Assembly: GCF_003589595.1 (NCBI RefSeq)
Contig: NW_020654422.1
Span: 17,651,258 to 17,715,257 of the forward strand
Direction: 5' to 3'
Source: Hyposmocoma kahamanoa
Lineage: Eukaryota; Arthropoda; Insecta; Lepidoptera; Cosmopterigidae
DNA: 64,000 nucleotides
The notes beneath the pieces were generated by a model that did no database searches, was not told where the DNA came from, and saw only the letters and a list, made by a program, of their open reading frames with translations. The first letter of the stretch is position 1; each line of letters starts with the position of its first letter. Shown here piece by piece: positions 20,081-30,390 of the stretch. Made by a program: the position numbers and the translations under genes.

Positions 20081-20690
20081 TACTACCACAGTTAAACGTG
20101 TAGTTTAGGGTTGCGTACATATCTCGCGAATGCGCCGCGAACGCGCTAACGCGTTGCACGTGCGCTGGGCACGCGCTGCACACGCACTGCACGCATGCTG
20201 TTAAAAATATGTTAATGTATATGGCATGCGAAAAGATGGCACAACGTTATGCACGTGTGCAGCTCGCGAGCCTTTCGCGACCGTTATCACCATAAATAAA
20301 ACAAAAACAGTAAAGGTCTAAAATATTGAAAAACAACGCAAGATATTAAAAGCACGAATGAAAAGTAACCGGCAATCCGAGAGTTGTTTGTCATATAGCC
20401 ATTGGGAACAATTTCATCTGAATGTTAACAACAACGTATAATAGATACGACAACGTACGAGTATTACATCATCACCACTATAATCACCCTTAAAAACAAG
20501 GGTTGATTCACCGAGGGACATTTATTTAATTAATTATCATTTTATTCAGTTAAGTGGTTTTTTAACACGCACTGTAGAATGATAGCGGGGCGAGGCACAT
20601 ACACTTTAATTAAGAATGAACACGCAATATTTGCCAAACCGCGGTTAATATAACCAAAAATAAATCGATAATGAATGGCAAATATTCTTT
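20081..20690. other. Unassigned; GC-rich CGCG-word block at 20110-20290
   Basis: The block has many CpG-rich words (GCGCCGCGAACGCGCTAACG, GCACGTGTGCAGCTCGCGAG). Shared words in both orientations suggest a degraded inverted repeat. The remainder is AT-rich and unassigned. Confidence 0.4.
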
Positions 20691-20692
20691 TA

Positions 20693-20984
20693 ATAGCAGT
20701 AGAGATCTTTGTGAGAGAATCCTTACCCATGCCGCCAAACATTGTGAGCATTACTGCATTCCGGTTTTGAAGGGTGCTGGTGAAATTACAGGCATATGAC
20801 TTGGGTAAGATACACGACTGTCCATAACAGTTGCAGTGCCTCGAGGAGCTTTAAATCGCAAAGATCTGGGGACACTGCCACTGCGCTCGTCTCTCTGAGA
20901 CATAAGTTGACAAGTTCCATGTGCCTGTAACTTCACCAACACCCTGACTTTTCACAACCAGAAAGCTTGGCGGCAGAAACAGGT
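20693..20984. repeat. R-A repeat, head-to-head palindromic copy
   Basis: From 20693 to about 20808 it reads as plus-strand R-A (AATAGCAGTAGAGATCTTTG, TTCCGGTTTTGAAGGGTGCT, TGAAATTACAGGCATATGAC). From about 20809 to 20984 it reads as minus-strand R-A (GATACACGACTGTCCATAAC, GAGCTTTAAATCGCAAAGAT, AGACATAAGTTGACAAGTTC, TTGGCGGCAGAAACAGG). The halves share the GAAATTACAGG(C)A segment in opposite orientation. Confidence 0.8.
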
Positions 20985-21074
20985 AAGGTGGGTTAACTAT
21001 CGATAGTCCGAAATGACATTTTCCAGAAATAACGTTTGCTTAAATATTCGTAACCTCGAAATTAATTTTGAGAG

Positions 21075-22005
21075 GAATTTTTTTTTAAACCTGACTTAAT
21101 CTAACCTTTTTTTTATTACGCATTTCCCGCTGCTGGGAGACGGCGGGGATTTGTGGGACTCTCTCTGGGGACTATGTCGGTCCCCAAGAGCATACCCACT
21201 AAAAACCTCACGATGTTTCTGCGCGCACCTGGCGCCGGAGCCGCGGGGTTCCATTTCAGATGCTACAGCGACTCCGGTGTTGCCCCACACCACCACCCCC
21301 TTAATCATGGGACGACCTGATCGGAGATGCCCCGTAACATTTGGGGTATCTACCGGCGGCGGAGGCCTGTGCAATGCAGGGGCAGGGTCTCTCAATCCTG
21401 CACCCCGCTGGCCTCCGCTTATGGGACGCAGGCGGTCGGCGAAGAGCCGTCGTGTGCGTCCTCTCCGCCGACGCCGAATGGGGTCCGAGAGGGCGCTGTC
21501 TTCGCGAACCCGTTGCCCGTCTCCTTCTGCGAGATCACGTCCTCCCGTGGCTCTGATTATGCTGGGCAGTGAGAAGTCTCGTCCCACGACGTCTACGAGA
21601 TCCCGGCGCTGCTGGCTCCAGGTCGGGCACACCTCCAAGGTGTGCCTCGCCGAGTCTGTAGCAGCGCCGCTCTCGTGACACTCCGGGGTCACCTCCCTCC
21701 GTGCGATCTTGTGCAGGTAGTCACCGAAACAGCCGTGTCCGTGCCTCCGCACGGGTCCCTCTCCTACCGTCTTGTGCAGGAGGAAGAGGAGTCTTCCTCC
21801 AATCGGCCAGTACCGGGAGCAGCGCCTGGACGGTGCGCTCCCCGTATCTAGCTGATCAGAGTGCCTCCTCCCATCCCGCCTGGATGGTGATCTTGGCGGC
21901 GCGCCGCACCTTCACTAGTCCCTCTAGCGTGGGGCGCTCTCCACGTGCCCTGGCGCTCCGCACGACACCTGTAGGTCTGGTCGAGGACTGACGCCAGACG
22001 GACGG
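21075..22005 (-). pseudogene. R1-clade LINE, ORF2 C-terminus (zinc-finger region)
   Basis: This is a GC-rich island in AT-rich surroundings. On the minus strand: a degraded coding stretch (RRAAKITIQAGWEEAL, then a stop, then ALLPVLADW), then in another frame GHGCFGDYLHKIARREVTPE and CHESGAATDSARHTLEVCP. The last is the CCHC knuckle following the RT in R1-type elements, with the second cysteine replaced by serine. Next is RDLVDVVGRDFSLPSIIRAT, after which the frame degrades, and a T-run at 21107-21116 marks the probable 3' tail. R1-clade LINEs are usually GC-rich in their coding part. The 175-codon plus frame (21151-21678) is its antisense shadow. It is dead through stops, frameshifts and lack of RT. 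Confidence 0.85.
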
Positions 22006-22147
22006 AATGTTCACATAACTGATCTAATTATTTTACTTATACACAACACAACATGTTACATATTATAGATTGTGTAAAAACTTGCACATTTCAAAATTTT
22101 ATATTAAGTAAGAAACAATTTAAAGACATCTTTTAAGAGTACATATA

Positions 22148-22190
22148 ACCCCAAATATAATTATTAATATAATATAATTATATTTGGGGT
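22148..22190. repeat. Perfect hairpin, 17-bp arms
   Basis: ACCCCAAATATAATTAT at 22148-22164 is exactly complementary to 22174-22190, with a 9-base loop. It lies just left of a family F copy. Confidence 0.85.
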
Positions 22191-22204
22191 ATAAATATAA
22201 GCCC

Positions 22205-22590
22205 CTATAACAGTGAAAGTGTTGAATCAATCGCTTTAGAAAAAAAATAGTAAAATTAGGATATACACTGATTACTATACGCTGTAAACCCAATTCCTAA
22301 AAATTTTCACGATAGAAAAAACCACGAACCTGCTTCGAAATTTTACAAGGAATCCGCTGTATTCAATAGGTACTTTTACATTAATACTAATGATTTTTTT
22401 GAACTAAATATAACACGTATAGTAGACGATATCCATTTTCCATATGGCTTTAATTTGTTTGTAAAAAAATTAATTCCGATATAATGCCAGTTACCCTGCC
22501 ACTCGACTAAAGCGAAATCAACCGTATTAGTATGGGAAATTTTTGAATTCTGAGCTGAGGTAGTAAAGTTAAGGCGTAAAGCAGAAAAAA
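22205..22590 (+). repeat. Family F, internally deleted copy
   Basis: AGTGAAAGTGTTGAATCAAT is followed by TCCTAAAAATTTTCACGATA and TCGAAATTTTACAAGG. It then passes directly to GAACTAAATATAACACG and ATGGCTTTAATTTGTTTG. The join near 22403 skips the 580 bp present at 6965-7545. Confidence 0.7.
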
Positions 22591-23052
22591 AATATCATTA
22601 TCGATGGCACCAACCTAGCGAGACCCGTAGAAGAATAAATAAGTTCTGACATTGTTATAGTACGAATAGAAATGTTCAAAAATTTTGCACTATCATTTTC
22701 ATAGTTATTGCTTTTATATACGAAAGCAATCATCTCTATCCTATTAAACGGAACTCAGTCAAGTCATTTTCAGCGGAATATCCATTGGACTCTCATCTTT
22801 ATTCTATGCGGTGGCACCTTTCATTCCGGTGAATTATGCCGTATTATTTATACGGCGGTCATCCTGTGATAAATGACTTTGATCATTTATTGAGGCCTCT
22901 AGATTATGGATGAAATGACCTTCGAGTTAGCTTTATTGTAGAGATATTTGGGAATAAATTGGACAGTATTATTGTTAATCATAAGCCAGTATCGACACAG
23001 AATATCATAACACTTAAAATACGTAATTCTATAAGAAATGAAATTATTTAAA
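22591..23052. other. Unassigned AT-rich stretch
   Basis: No repeat or coding signal was recognised. Confidence 0.4.
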
Positions 23053-23155
23053 TTTTTTACTACCTAGAGACGGGACGAACAAGTCGCACGCCTGGTGGGA
23101 AGCGACATGCCTATCGATAACGAAAACGCAGTGCCACTGCGCCCGTCACCTTAAG
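23053..23155 (-). repeat. R-A repeat, internally deleted 3' fragment
   Basis: GACGGGACGAACAAGTCGCA, GAAGCGACATGCCTATCGAT and CAGTGCCACTGCGCCCGTCA are present with the TTTAAATCGCAAAG block missing. Confidence 0.7.
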
Positions 23156-23825
23156 TATTTCGTCACCCAGTTACCTTTACAGCTACCAGCCCCGGCTAGA
23201 GATGTCGCCATTCATTTGTATTTACATTTTTATTGAATTGATATTCAATTATATTTATGTGAAATTACTCCACTAGTTTAAATTTTTATTGAATTGATAT
23301 TCAATTATTTTTTGTAAAATTACTCCATTAGTTTAAATTTTTATTGAATTGATATTCAATTATTTTTATGTGAAATTACTCCACTAATTTAAATTTTTAT
23401 TGAGTTGATATTCGATTATTTTTTTGTGAAACTACTGCACTAGCTTAAATTTTTATTGAATTGATATTCAATTAGTTTTTATGAAATTACTCCACTAATT
23501 CAAATTTTTATTGAGTTGATATTCAATAATTTTTATGTGAAATTACTCCACTAGTTTGTTATAATTATTAATACAAAGATCGAACACTGAGAACACATTC
23601 CTTCGATCCGGTCGGAAATATCATAGATTTCTCATAGATGGCGCTGCGACTGAAAAGTAGTTGAAAAACCAAGTACAAAGACACGACGCAAGCGCATCCA
23701 AAAATTTGTGAGGTCAGCTGGTTCGTTCCGTTGCTTAGTTGCTAGAAAACGTTGGTTCGAATTCGGCCAGATCCAAGGAATTTTTTCTGAGTGTTCGATC
23801 TTTGTATTAATAATTATAACGTATA
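23150..23825. mobile_element. SINE-E composite: 56-bp array plus two tRNA-like pieces
   Basis: In order: the minus 5' region (CACCCAGTTACCTTTACAGC, CCCCGGCTAGAGATG), the tail array at 23226-23559, and a minus-strand linker and tRNA fragment (ATACAAAGATCGAACACTGA, CTTCGATCCGGTCGG). From 23612 a plus copy follows (TCATAGATTTCTCATAGATG to AATAATTATAACG) whose tRNA-like unit has lost the D-loop/anticodon part (TTGCTTAGTTGCTAGAAAAC). Confidence 0.75.
23226..23559. repeat. Tandem array, six 55-56 bp units
   Basis: Unit starts (ATTTTTATTGA) are at 23226, 23282, 23337, 23393, 23449 and 23504. Each unit holds the imperfect palindrome ATTGAATTGATATTCAAT and the block GAAATTACTCCACTA. The unit equals the reverse of the 3' tail that single SINE-E copies carry once. 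Confidence 0.9.
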
Positions 23826-24004
23826 TTTGTTTTTACAAACAAACCAAGGCGGCCCTTTTCAGGTCCCATGATCACTTATTTCCGACCTTGATCTTGCTCA
23901 GCTAATCTTATCTTCCCAATCGTCGTTATTATTTTTCTTATTCAAGTGTATTATGCATGCGAGTATGACGTAGAGCCGATTTTCTTGTGTACTAAAATTT
24001 CCAT

Positions 24005-24060
24005 GGAAACATTTTGTTTGTAAACAAAAGTTTGTTTGTTTGTAAACAAACAAACAAACG
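24005..24060. repeat. GTTTGTAAACAAA palindromic cluster
   Basis: TTTGTTTGTAAACAAAAGT is followed by TTGTTTGTTTGTAAACAAAC and further CAAA units, a nested palindrome of the word GTTTGTAAAC. Confidence 0.7.
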
Positions 24061-24109
24061 GCACGACGATCACAACGCTGCGATGTTGGAAGGCCACGGG
24101 AAACCACCA

Positions 24110-24432
24110 GCATTATTATTTTCCTAGTAGTCAGCTTGAAATGAACAATACGACAAAGGATATGGCCCCGAGTCTCCGGCGTCCCCTCGATGGGACAGGG
24201 GTGCTAAGAATCTCCGGAGGGAAACTTAAAAAGACTAAGAAAATTAGAATAGCTACTTGGAATGTGAGAGGGATGAAGAAACATGGGAAGCTTTCAAATA
24301 TTATTAGGGAGATGGACCGTTTGCAACTTGATATACTGAGAATAAGTGATACAAAATGGACTGGTCAAGATAAATACGTAACTGCTGAAGGAAAGATCCT
24401 TTATTACTCGAGCACTGATCAGTTATTTGAAT
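24110..24432 (+). pseudogene. RTE-type LINE endonuclease N-terminus
   Basis: The frame 24036-24434 includes MAPSLRRPLDGTGVLRISGG, then KIRIATWNVRGM and LDILRISDTKWTGQDKY. The first is the opening motif of an APE-type endonuclease (ATWNVRG). The second is the usual LxxLxISETKW motif with the catalytic glutamate changed to aspartate (SDTKW). APE endonucleases nick the target for reverse transcription. Here the domain is cut off at about 110 residues and runs into reversed sequence, so it is inactive. Confidence 0.8.
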
Positions 24433-24439
24433 AATTTGC

Positions 24440-24600
24440 GGAAACGGAAGCTTCGCAGCTTTTTGGTCTACATCAGCGATCTGAGTTTGGGAGCGCAGTG
24501 TTGTGTTCCGAATTCGGTCGCTCCGTTTCACATCAAGTATGCTGCGCTCCACTGCTCGTTGGCAGACCCCGAATTTGGATCTTCGTAAGTGATCAAGTAT
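24440..24600 (-). pseudogene. RTE-type LINE C-terminal fragment, reversed
   Basis: Minus-strand frame 24304-24552 reads MERSILDVKRSDRIRNTTLR and SQTQIADVDQKAAKL. This is homologous to the ERSILGLKRTNRIQNTTL-like translation at 55370-55440. It is from the 3' half of the ORF, yet abuts the endonuclease piece in the opposite sense. Confidence 0.75.
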
Positions 24601-25129
24601 ATTCTTTTAAACTCGCGACACTTTTGCTGTAGCAATGCCAAGTAAATATAAGTTATTCATGTGTGATACTGGTAATTCACGTAGTTCATGATTGTGTAGT
24701 AAGCGGAGCAATTGTAGCAGCAATTTTGTTCATGAACGATTTGAATATATGTATTTTAACGAATTGACGGATTTTTTACCAATAAATGGATATAGATTAT
24801 TACACACACTTTTCTGTATATAGGTTTCATGGAATTTCATTTGGAGTTAGCATTCACTTAGATTTCAATTCCTTTTACCTGCAAAGCCGACAGACCTAAT
24901 TTTACGTCGGTCGTTCTGAGTTAGTCCCCTCTTTCATATGTACGTTTTTGGTAAGAATTCGATTTCCATTTTATATTTAATATAATTTTATTTTTGTATT
25001 AAATAAAATTTAATCACTAGAAATTTTATATTTTTGCTCTTATTGATGGTCACATTAAATTAAGAAATTTTATTAAATTAATTAACAGTGGTGAATAAAT
25101 TAAATAATTAAAAAAATTATAAATTTGAA
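24601..25129. other. Unassigned AT-rich stretch
   Basis: No repeat was recognised. A/T runs around 24975-25115. Confidence 0.4.
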
Positions 25130-25290
25130 ACTGTCTCCGTGGCCGAACGGTTGACACGCTGCTCTGCCACGCAGAGATCGAGATCTCTGTTCGATTCCCA
25201 GGCCGCGAGAAACATGTATGGCCTAGATTTATTTCTCTCGTGAGTATGGGTGTAATTTGTGGTTGTCTACGTGTGTGTCCTATGCAAATC
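25130..25290 (+). mobile_element. SINE-B, 3'-truncated
   Basis: CTGTCTCCGTGGCCGAACGG starts the head. CTGCTCTGCCACGCAG can form an anticodon-type stem with a GCC triplet in the loop. TTCGATTCCCAGGCCGCGAG is the B-box side, and it runs to GTTGTCTACGTGTGTGTCC before homology stops. Confidence 0.8.
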
Positions 25291-25808
25291 ACATTCGCCT
25301 ACATTTCAAATTGCAGAGAAATAACATTGTTTCCTAATGTTTCGATATGAAGTTATACGCACACGTAGGTACTTATAGGATATTGTTCTCGAAGATATCA
25401 TCATAACAGTATTGAATTTGAATATTTTCTAAGTATTGTTTAAAATTATTCCACCATTAAGATATCTGATATAAACTGTTTATTCGTTTCAATAAAGCTG
25501 GGATCACAGAACCAATAGAAACCAATTTCCTATAGGGAGATAGCATTTACATACAGAAATGCAATGAAATTGCCTACGGTGGGAACCTTAGGAGGCAGCT
25601 TATACGTTTACCTTATTGATCAAGATACAATTGGTTAGAAAGGTAGAAAAAGGTGTGGTAGTTTTGTCCGAATTTCATTGTTATTTTGTGTAAGTAAAAC
25701 ACATCTAGTTTTTAACTTTTTCAAGTCTTTTAATTCCGTAATCCAGATGAATTACAAAAGTTTTGTACATCCTCGCTATGTGTGTTCCGGTTATGAAGGA
25801 TATAAAGA
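25291..25808. other. Unassigned stretch
   Basis: No assignable feature was found. Confidence 0.4.
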
Positions 25809-25940
25809 CGGCCTACATTTATTTCTCTCGTGAGTTTGGGTGTAATTTGTGATTGTCTATGTGTGTGTCCATGGCAATCGCGATACGGGGTCTCCCTAAT
25901 GCGGGACTATGAGTGAGTGCGCTGTTATTATTATTATTTT
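25809..25940 (+). mobile_element. SINE-B, 5'-truncated
   Basis: It starts at GGCCTACATTTATTTCTCTC, continues through CCATGGCAATCGCGATACGG and ends in a TTATTATTATTATTTT tail. The tRNA head is missing. Confidence 0.8.
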
Positions 25941-26311
25941 AGACTCTCTCGCCACTCCCAAGGCCTAAAAGATTAATTTTGAATTTTTAAATGGGAGAGG
26001 CGGTTATCCCCGGTAAAGACACAGTCGGCCGGGGTCAAGGACTCAGGTTCAAGAACCGGCTAAAAATACGTGCCGTATTGAGCAGGACCGCTTTCTGCAT
26101 TCATGCTGGCAAGCATTCATGCTGGAATTAACCCATTTGCGGACAAAACAATTGGAATTATTATTACTATTATATATAGTTCCGAATCCGAGAAATTATG
26201 AAATGTCACGGGGTTCATTTTATCTCCAGGTGTACAAGGGATATTCGTATTTTATCGGATTGGCATCGGACTTAGTGCACAAGCGACATCCGAAGTGCGT
26301 CCAAGTTTTCT
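25941..26311. other. Unassigned stretch
   Basis: A moderately GC-rich piece at 25985-26075 (GGTTATCCCCGGTAAAGACA) has no second copy in the window. Confidence 0.35.
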
Positions 26312-26530
26312 AGATGCCACCTCACATATTTCTGCCGCCAAGTAGTATGTGAGCACTACTGCGTTTTTCGGTTTTGAAGAGACTTTTCAACTTATAGCTC
26401 AGGATGACGAGTGCAGTGGCAGTGCCCTTCCGATCTTTGCGATTTAAAGTTCTGAGTCCTGAGCGGTACTGCAACTGTTATGGACAGGCGCACAACTCGT
26501 TCGTCCTATCAGTGGGTGTCATAAAAAAAC
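26312..26530 (+). repeat. R-A repeat, 5'-truncated
   Basis: From CATATTTCTGCCGCCAAGTA through GACGAGTGCAGTGGCAGTGC and GTTATGGACAGGCGCACAAC to the GGGTGTCATAAAAAAAC end. The TAAGTCTTACC-like segment is shortened. Confidence 0.8.
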
Positions 26531-26619
26531 CTCTTTCTTCTCTTTTATTCGCATCAGTCAGTTGGTATCCTACAGAGTCCTTTTGAGAATACGCCCAGAA
26601 TCACGGTGTACAATCAATT

Positions 26620-26890
26620 TTTTTGTAATACCAAGTGACGAGACGAACAAGTCGTGCGCCTGGTGGCAAGCGACACGCCTGTCCATAACAGTTGCAATGC
26701 CACTCAGAGGTTTAAATTGTGAAGATATTCGGGGCTCTACCACTGCACCCGTTACTCTGAGACATAAGTTGACAAGTCCTATGTGTCTGTAATGTCACCA
26801 GGACACACACATTTTCACATTACTGCTTGGCGGCAGAAATAGGTACTTCTCTGGACGAACTCTTTCACAAGAACCTCTACCGCTACTAAA
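26620..26890 (-). repeat. R-A repeat, near full length
   Basis: TTGTAATACCAAGTGACGAG, GTGGCAAGCGACACGCCTGT, AGACATAAGTTGACAAGTCC and TTACTGCTTGGCGGCAGAAA in order, ending CTCTACCGCTACTAAAA. It lies about 90 bp from a plus copy at 26312-26530, so the pair is inverted. Confidence 0.85.
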
Positions 26891-27590
26891 ACCACTTATC
26901 AAATAAATAATCTTAATGATCTAAATCTTGTTTCATTATCGCTTTTGATAACCGGAGTTGAAATAAACTAAGTCTACATGTTATTTTCGGAAGCAGCGCT
27001 TAAATGGTAACGAAGAGCCTGTAATATCTTCAATACATAAGTCATGCTCCAGTAGGCTGAGCAGCGACATTGTATCTCGACTTGTACGATCTTGGCACAG
27101 TTCTTTGGTTTCCTCCATTCATATTAGTTCTTTTATACAAACTCGTGTATCTGATATCAAATTTCCATCGAATAAACATTTCAAATCTATCTTCTTTCCT
27201 GTATATCTGTGTATTGTTGGCACAATATAAATTCCGCTACAAATACATTCAGCAGGTGTTGCTAAAATATATCTCGCTAGTCGGGGATTGAAACGGACAG
27301 GCCATTCCTAACTTCACTTCCTTTGTACATTGAATCTTTTCTTATATTGGAGAGCAAAAGCTCTGTTGGTTTTATTTTGATAAGAAATTTTATTGTTGTT
27401 GCGCATGTAAGTCTTTTTTATTATTATTGTCATATTTTAAAGACTTGTCCAAAGCGGCGTAACGGAGAGTCGGTGACATACGCAGGCAAGGGTAAATGTA
27501 AGACAGACGTAGAAGCCCGGCGATGAAGCAGCTCTGGGTTAAGAGCAGTAGGTGAGGACTCAACACTCTCGCCGTCGCACGTAGTCTGAG
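26891..27590. other. Unassigned AT-rich stretch
   Basis: The frames at 27070-27291 and 27323-27526 are under 75 codons with no motif I recognise. Confidence 0.4.
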
Positions 27591-27840
27591 TCAGAGGTAC
27601 ACTGGCATTTGTAATGGTGATCTGTTATAATGGCTTCCGACGGCCTGTGATTTCACAGGCCGTGCTGCACCGGCATAATCGCGCCAACACGCGTCGTGGG
27701 AAGAGTGTCTGTGGCACGAGCACGCCCGTACAAATCGCCGCGGCGCGGTGCGGCCCCTGATTTCACGGACCGTGGAAAGTCTCCTTCTGACACAAACCTT
27801 TTCGAAGTCGTTGTTTTAAGCTTCTTTTCCCAAAACATAC
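27591..27840. other. GC-rich block with palindrome and repeated motif
   Basis: GGCCTGTGATTTCACAGGCC forms a 9-bp-arm palindrome near 27641-27660. About 105 bp on, CCCCTGATTTCACGGACCGT repeats the same word with changes. CpG-rich sequence (GCCGCGGCGCGGTGCGGCCC) lies between. No coding family was recognised. Confidence 0.45.
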
Positions 27841-28419
27841 TTTAAAAATTGAGAGAACAAGTTCGAAACGCGGCAACGAGCGTGTAAATCCAAATTAAGA
27901 AGCCAAAAAACTTACCGGCCAGGACTGAAAACACTCGATTGTGACAAACATCGCATACCAGAAGAATGAGGACAGTTTAGGGAAGAAAAGCCTACGGAAT
28001 AATTAGTTTGCTTACGTTTAAATGAAACGTCAAAATATCTCGAAAACTGCGATGTAAAATTGTATAAAGATAAAGAATTGACACAGGTAGTTCTGCGCAG
28101 CAGAATTCAGGATAATTTCCTATAACATAGGATATGCATTGATTTCGAAATCAGACGTGATTAGTGAGTATTGTGTCACGTCAGTGAAAGCGAGAAGAAA
28201 ATTGCTTATAACAAAATTAAATACTGTAGTAAAAACCAGTTAAAACCCTTTCAGGAAAAGTAAGGAAAGTGTATTATGGAAGCTGAGTATGACATTGGGA
28301 TTCATGTCAGGAGTATGGATCCGCCACACTATGGAACATAATTTTTTTAATAATTTTAAATTTTAAATATTATTTACTATATATATTTCTAAAGTAATAT
28401 TGATTGCAATGATGTTTTA
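27841..28419. other. Unassigned AT-rich stretch
   Basis: Nothing assignable was seen. Confidence 0.4.
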
Positions 28420-28575
28420 CTATCATGATATTCAATTACTTTTTGTGAAATTACTCCATTAATTTGTTATAATTATTAATACAAAGATCGAACATAATGA
28501 AGAATTTCTTCGATCTAACAAGACTCGAACCTGTGTCTATTTGCCAATCTAGGGCAACCGCAGACCTTACGATTT
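28420..28575 (-). repeat. SINE-E, tail and diverged tRNA-like part
   Basis: ATATTCAATTACTTTTTGTG, TACTCCATTAATTTGTTATA and AATACAAAGATCGAACAT are followed by CTTCGATCTAACAAGACTCG. The tRNA-like half then decays. Confidence 0.7.
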
Positions 28576-29370
28576 TTTAATTATATTTTTAATTTAATAT
28601 TTGATTGGATTATTTTGTGGGGTACAGCCCATGTGATTCACTTTTTCAATTCGGATCAATGGGTTTATTTCTAATTATCTTTTCCTGTTCTCGTTTAGTA
28701 AAAAAAACTTTACAGCGAGATTAAGAAAAAACGAGAAACACCCAAGCAGGCGCATCTGTCGATAAATCATGAAAATAACAGCAAATACCTATCCGCTTTA
28801 ATCGTAAATCATAGATAGGGATAAAATTGCGTCCGCCCGCCATACCCTTTATTTTCGCGGTTTTTATGGAAACTTGGGATGTAAGAAATGGTTTATTTAT
28901 ACAAGTATTCATAGACAAGCTTTATTTCTACGTAAGAAAACTAATGTTTGGTCTACGCGTTATTTGCGTAGACAATTTCCGGAATTTCGAGTGGGTGATT
29001 TTTCACAGGCGAAGAATGTTATGCCTGGAAACAAACCTTTTTAAGTTTGTATAGCAACATTTGAGCGAGTGTCGTGGAAAAAGGTTTATGGCGGACTATG
29101 CTATTTATTACTTCATATGTATATGCATAAAATGTAAAATTTTGAATTTCTGAATAAACATTAGGTCATACTTGGTGGTTATTGTTATAATTTTCTATTG
29201 TATTGGTAACAATAACTTACATTATTTATCGAATTCGTACGTTTTCTCGATTGTTACATATAGGCAATGAAACTATTTTTCCGGATTTAAATCGCGTATA
29301 TTTGTTTTTTCAAACAAACCAACATTTCGGGCCCTTTACAGGTGCCAAGATCACGGTTGACTTTATTTAT
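28576..29370. other. Unassigned AT-rich stretch
   Basis: Several frames of 65-75 codons on both strands (28721-29054) show no motif I recognise. Confidence 0.4.
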
Positions 29371-29500
29371 ATTACTGCCACCTTACCTATTTTTGTCGCC
29401 AAACAGTAATGTCAGCATTGCTATGTTCCGGTTTTGAAGGGTTAAGGGTGCTGGAGAAATCACAGACATATACACAACTTATGTATGTCTCAGGGTGACG
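29371..29500 (+). repeat. R-A repeat, 5'/middle fragment
   Basis: TTACCTATTTTTGTCGCCAA, TATGTTCCGGTTTTGAAGGG and TCTCAGGGTGACGGG are present. It stops before the 3' third. Confidence 0.75.
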
Positions 29501-29640
29501 GGTTTTAGACCCTGGGTCTAGTTGAGAGCCCGAACAGTTGGTTTATTTTGAGAAGCCAAACATATGCGATTTAGATTCGAATAAATCGTTTTGAAGATGT
29601 CGATTACGTCATCAAATTAAAAACAATTATAAATTTTTCA

Positions 29641-29725
29641 TTAAAAAAACCGACTTCAAAAGTTTATGCAATTACATATATTTTCAAGTTTCATTGGAAA
29701 CGGTTAACGGAAAGTGAGTTAAACC
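29641..29725 (+). repeat. Family H, left-end fragment
   Basis: TAAAAAAACCGACTTCAAAA, then AAGTTTCATTGGAAACGGTT and ACGGAAAGTGAG, the order seen in fuller copies. Confidence 0.6.
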
Positions 29726-29764
29726 TTTTGGTTAAATCCCTTTTTTTTTAAATTAAATGGACTT

Positions 29765-29995
29765 GCCCACTACCTGGCTCTGGAGTAAAGATAGCTTCTA
29801 CGATAGAACGAGCTCCCCCAGAAGATACCCGGGTTGTATGAGTTCGGAAACACAGTCGCAGGCGGGGAGTGCCATTCCTGGGCTGTGTACGCCTGAAGGG
29901 AATATCGACCAAGTAAGGATGATATCCCGCTGTACGTCTGAATGTCCGATGGTAAAAGTGGGCGGGCGGGATGCACTGATGGAGCTCATGGGTAC
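29765..29995 (-). pseudogene. LINE C-terminal fragment
   Basis: The minus frame includes TYSGISSLLGRYSLQAYTAQ and EWHSPPATVFPNSYNPGIF. The latter lines up with the MDWNSLPADLFPERYNLDLF tail of the LINE at 9.8-11.2 kb but is a distinct family. It is truncated on both sides. Confidence 0.5.
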
Positions 29996-30390
29996 ACTTA
30001 CCGAAATATATTAAAAGAATTCTCGTGACTTTGTTGCATTAAACAAAAAAAATCGACTAAAATAATTACGACAAAAATCTTACACCAAACGCTAAAATAG
30101 CGGAAAAACTGTGCTGCAATTGCGCGAGCTATTTTGTTCGATTGTTACAAATGAAAAATGTTTCCTGCGCCCAGATATGTAGGCTAATGTGCAACAACTT
30201 GTCAGGATCAAGTCAAATAGCGTGCACGTACATGTTTACAGCCGCGTTGTTTCCCCTCTTAAGTCGTAATGATATTATACGAGGTGACGTCTTTTTATAG
30301 CACGACTATGAGGAATTCAGTCAAGTTCTTTTAATAAATAATAAGTGACGATATGAACAAGTCCTGTGTCTTTTTTTTAACGCGTTTCTA
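29996..30390. other. Unassigned stretch
   Basis: No assignable feature was found. Confidence 0.4.

Noticed and set aside
21151..21678. 175-codon plus-strand frame
   Set aside because: Antisense to the R1-clade ORF2 fragment; it is open because of GC-rich composition.
23226..23559. CRISPR-like array
   Set aside because: Units are contiguous with no spacers and derive from a retroposon tail in a eukaryotic setting.
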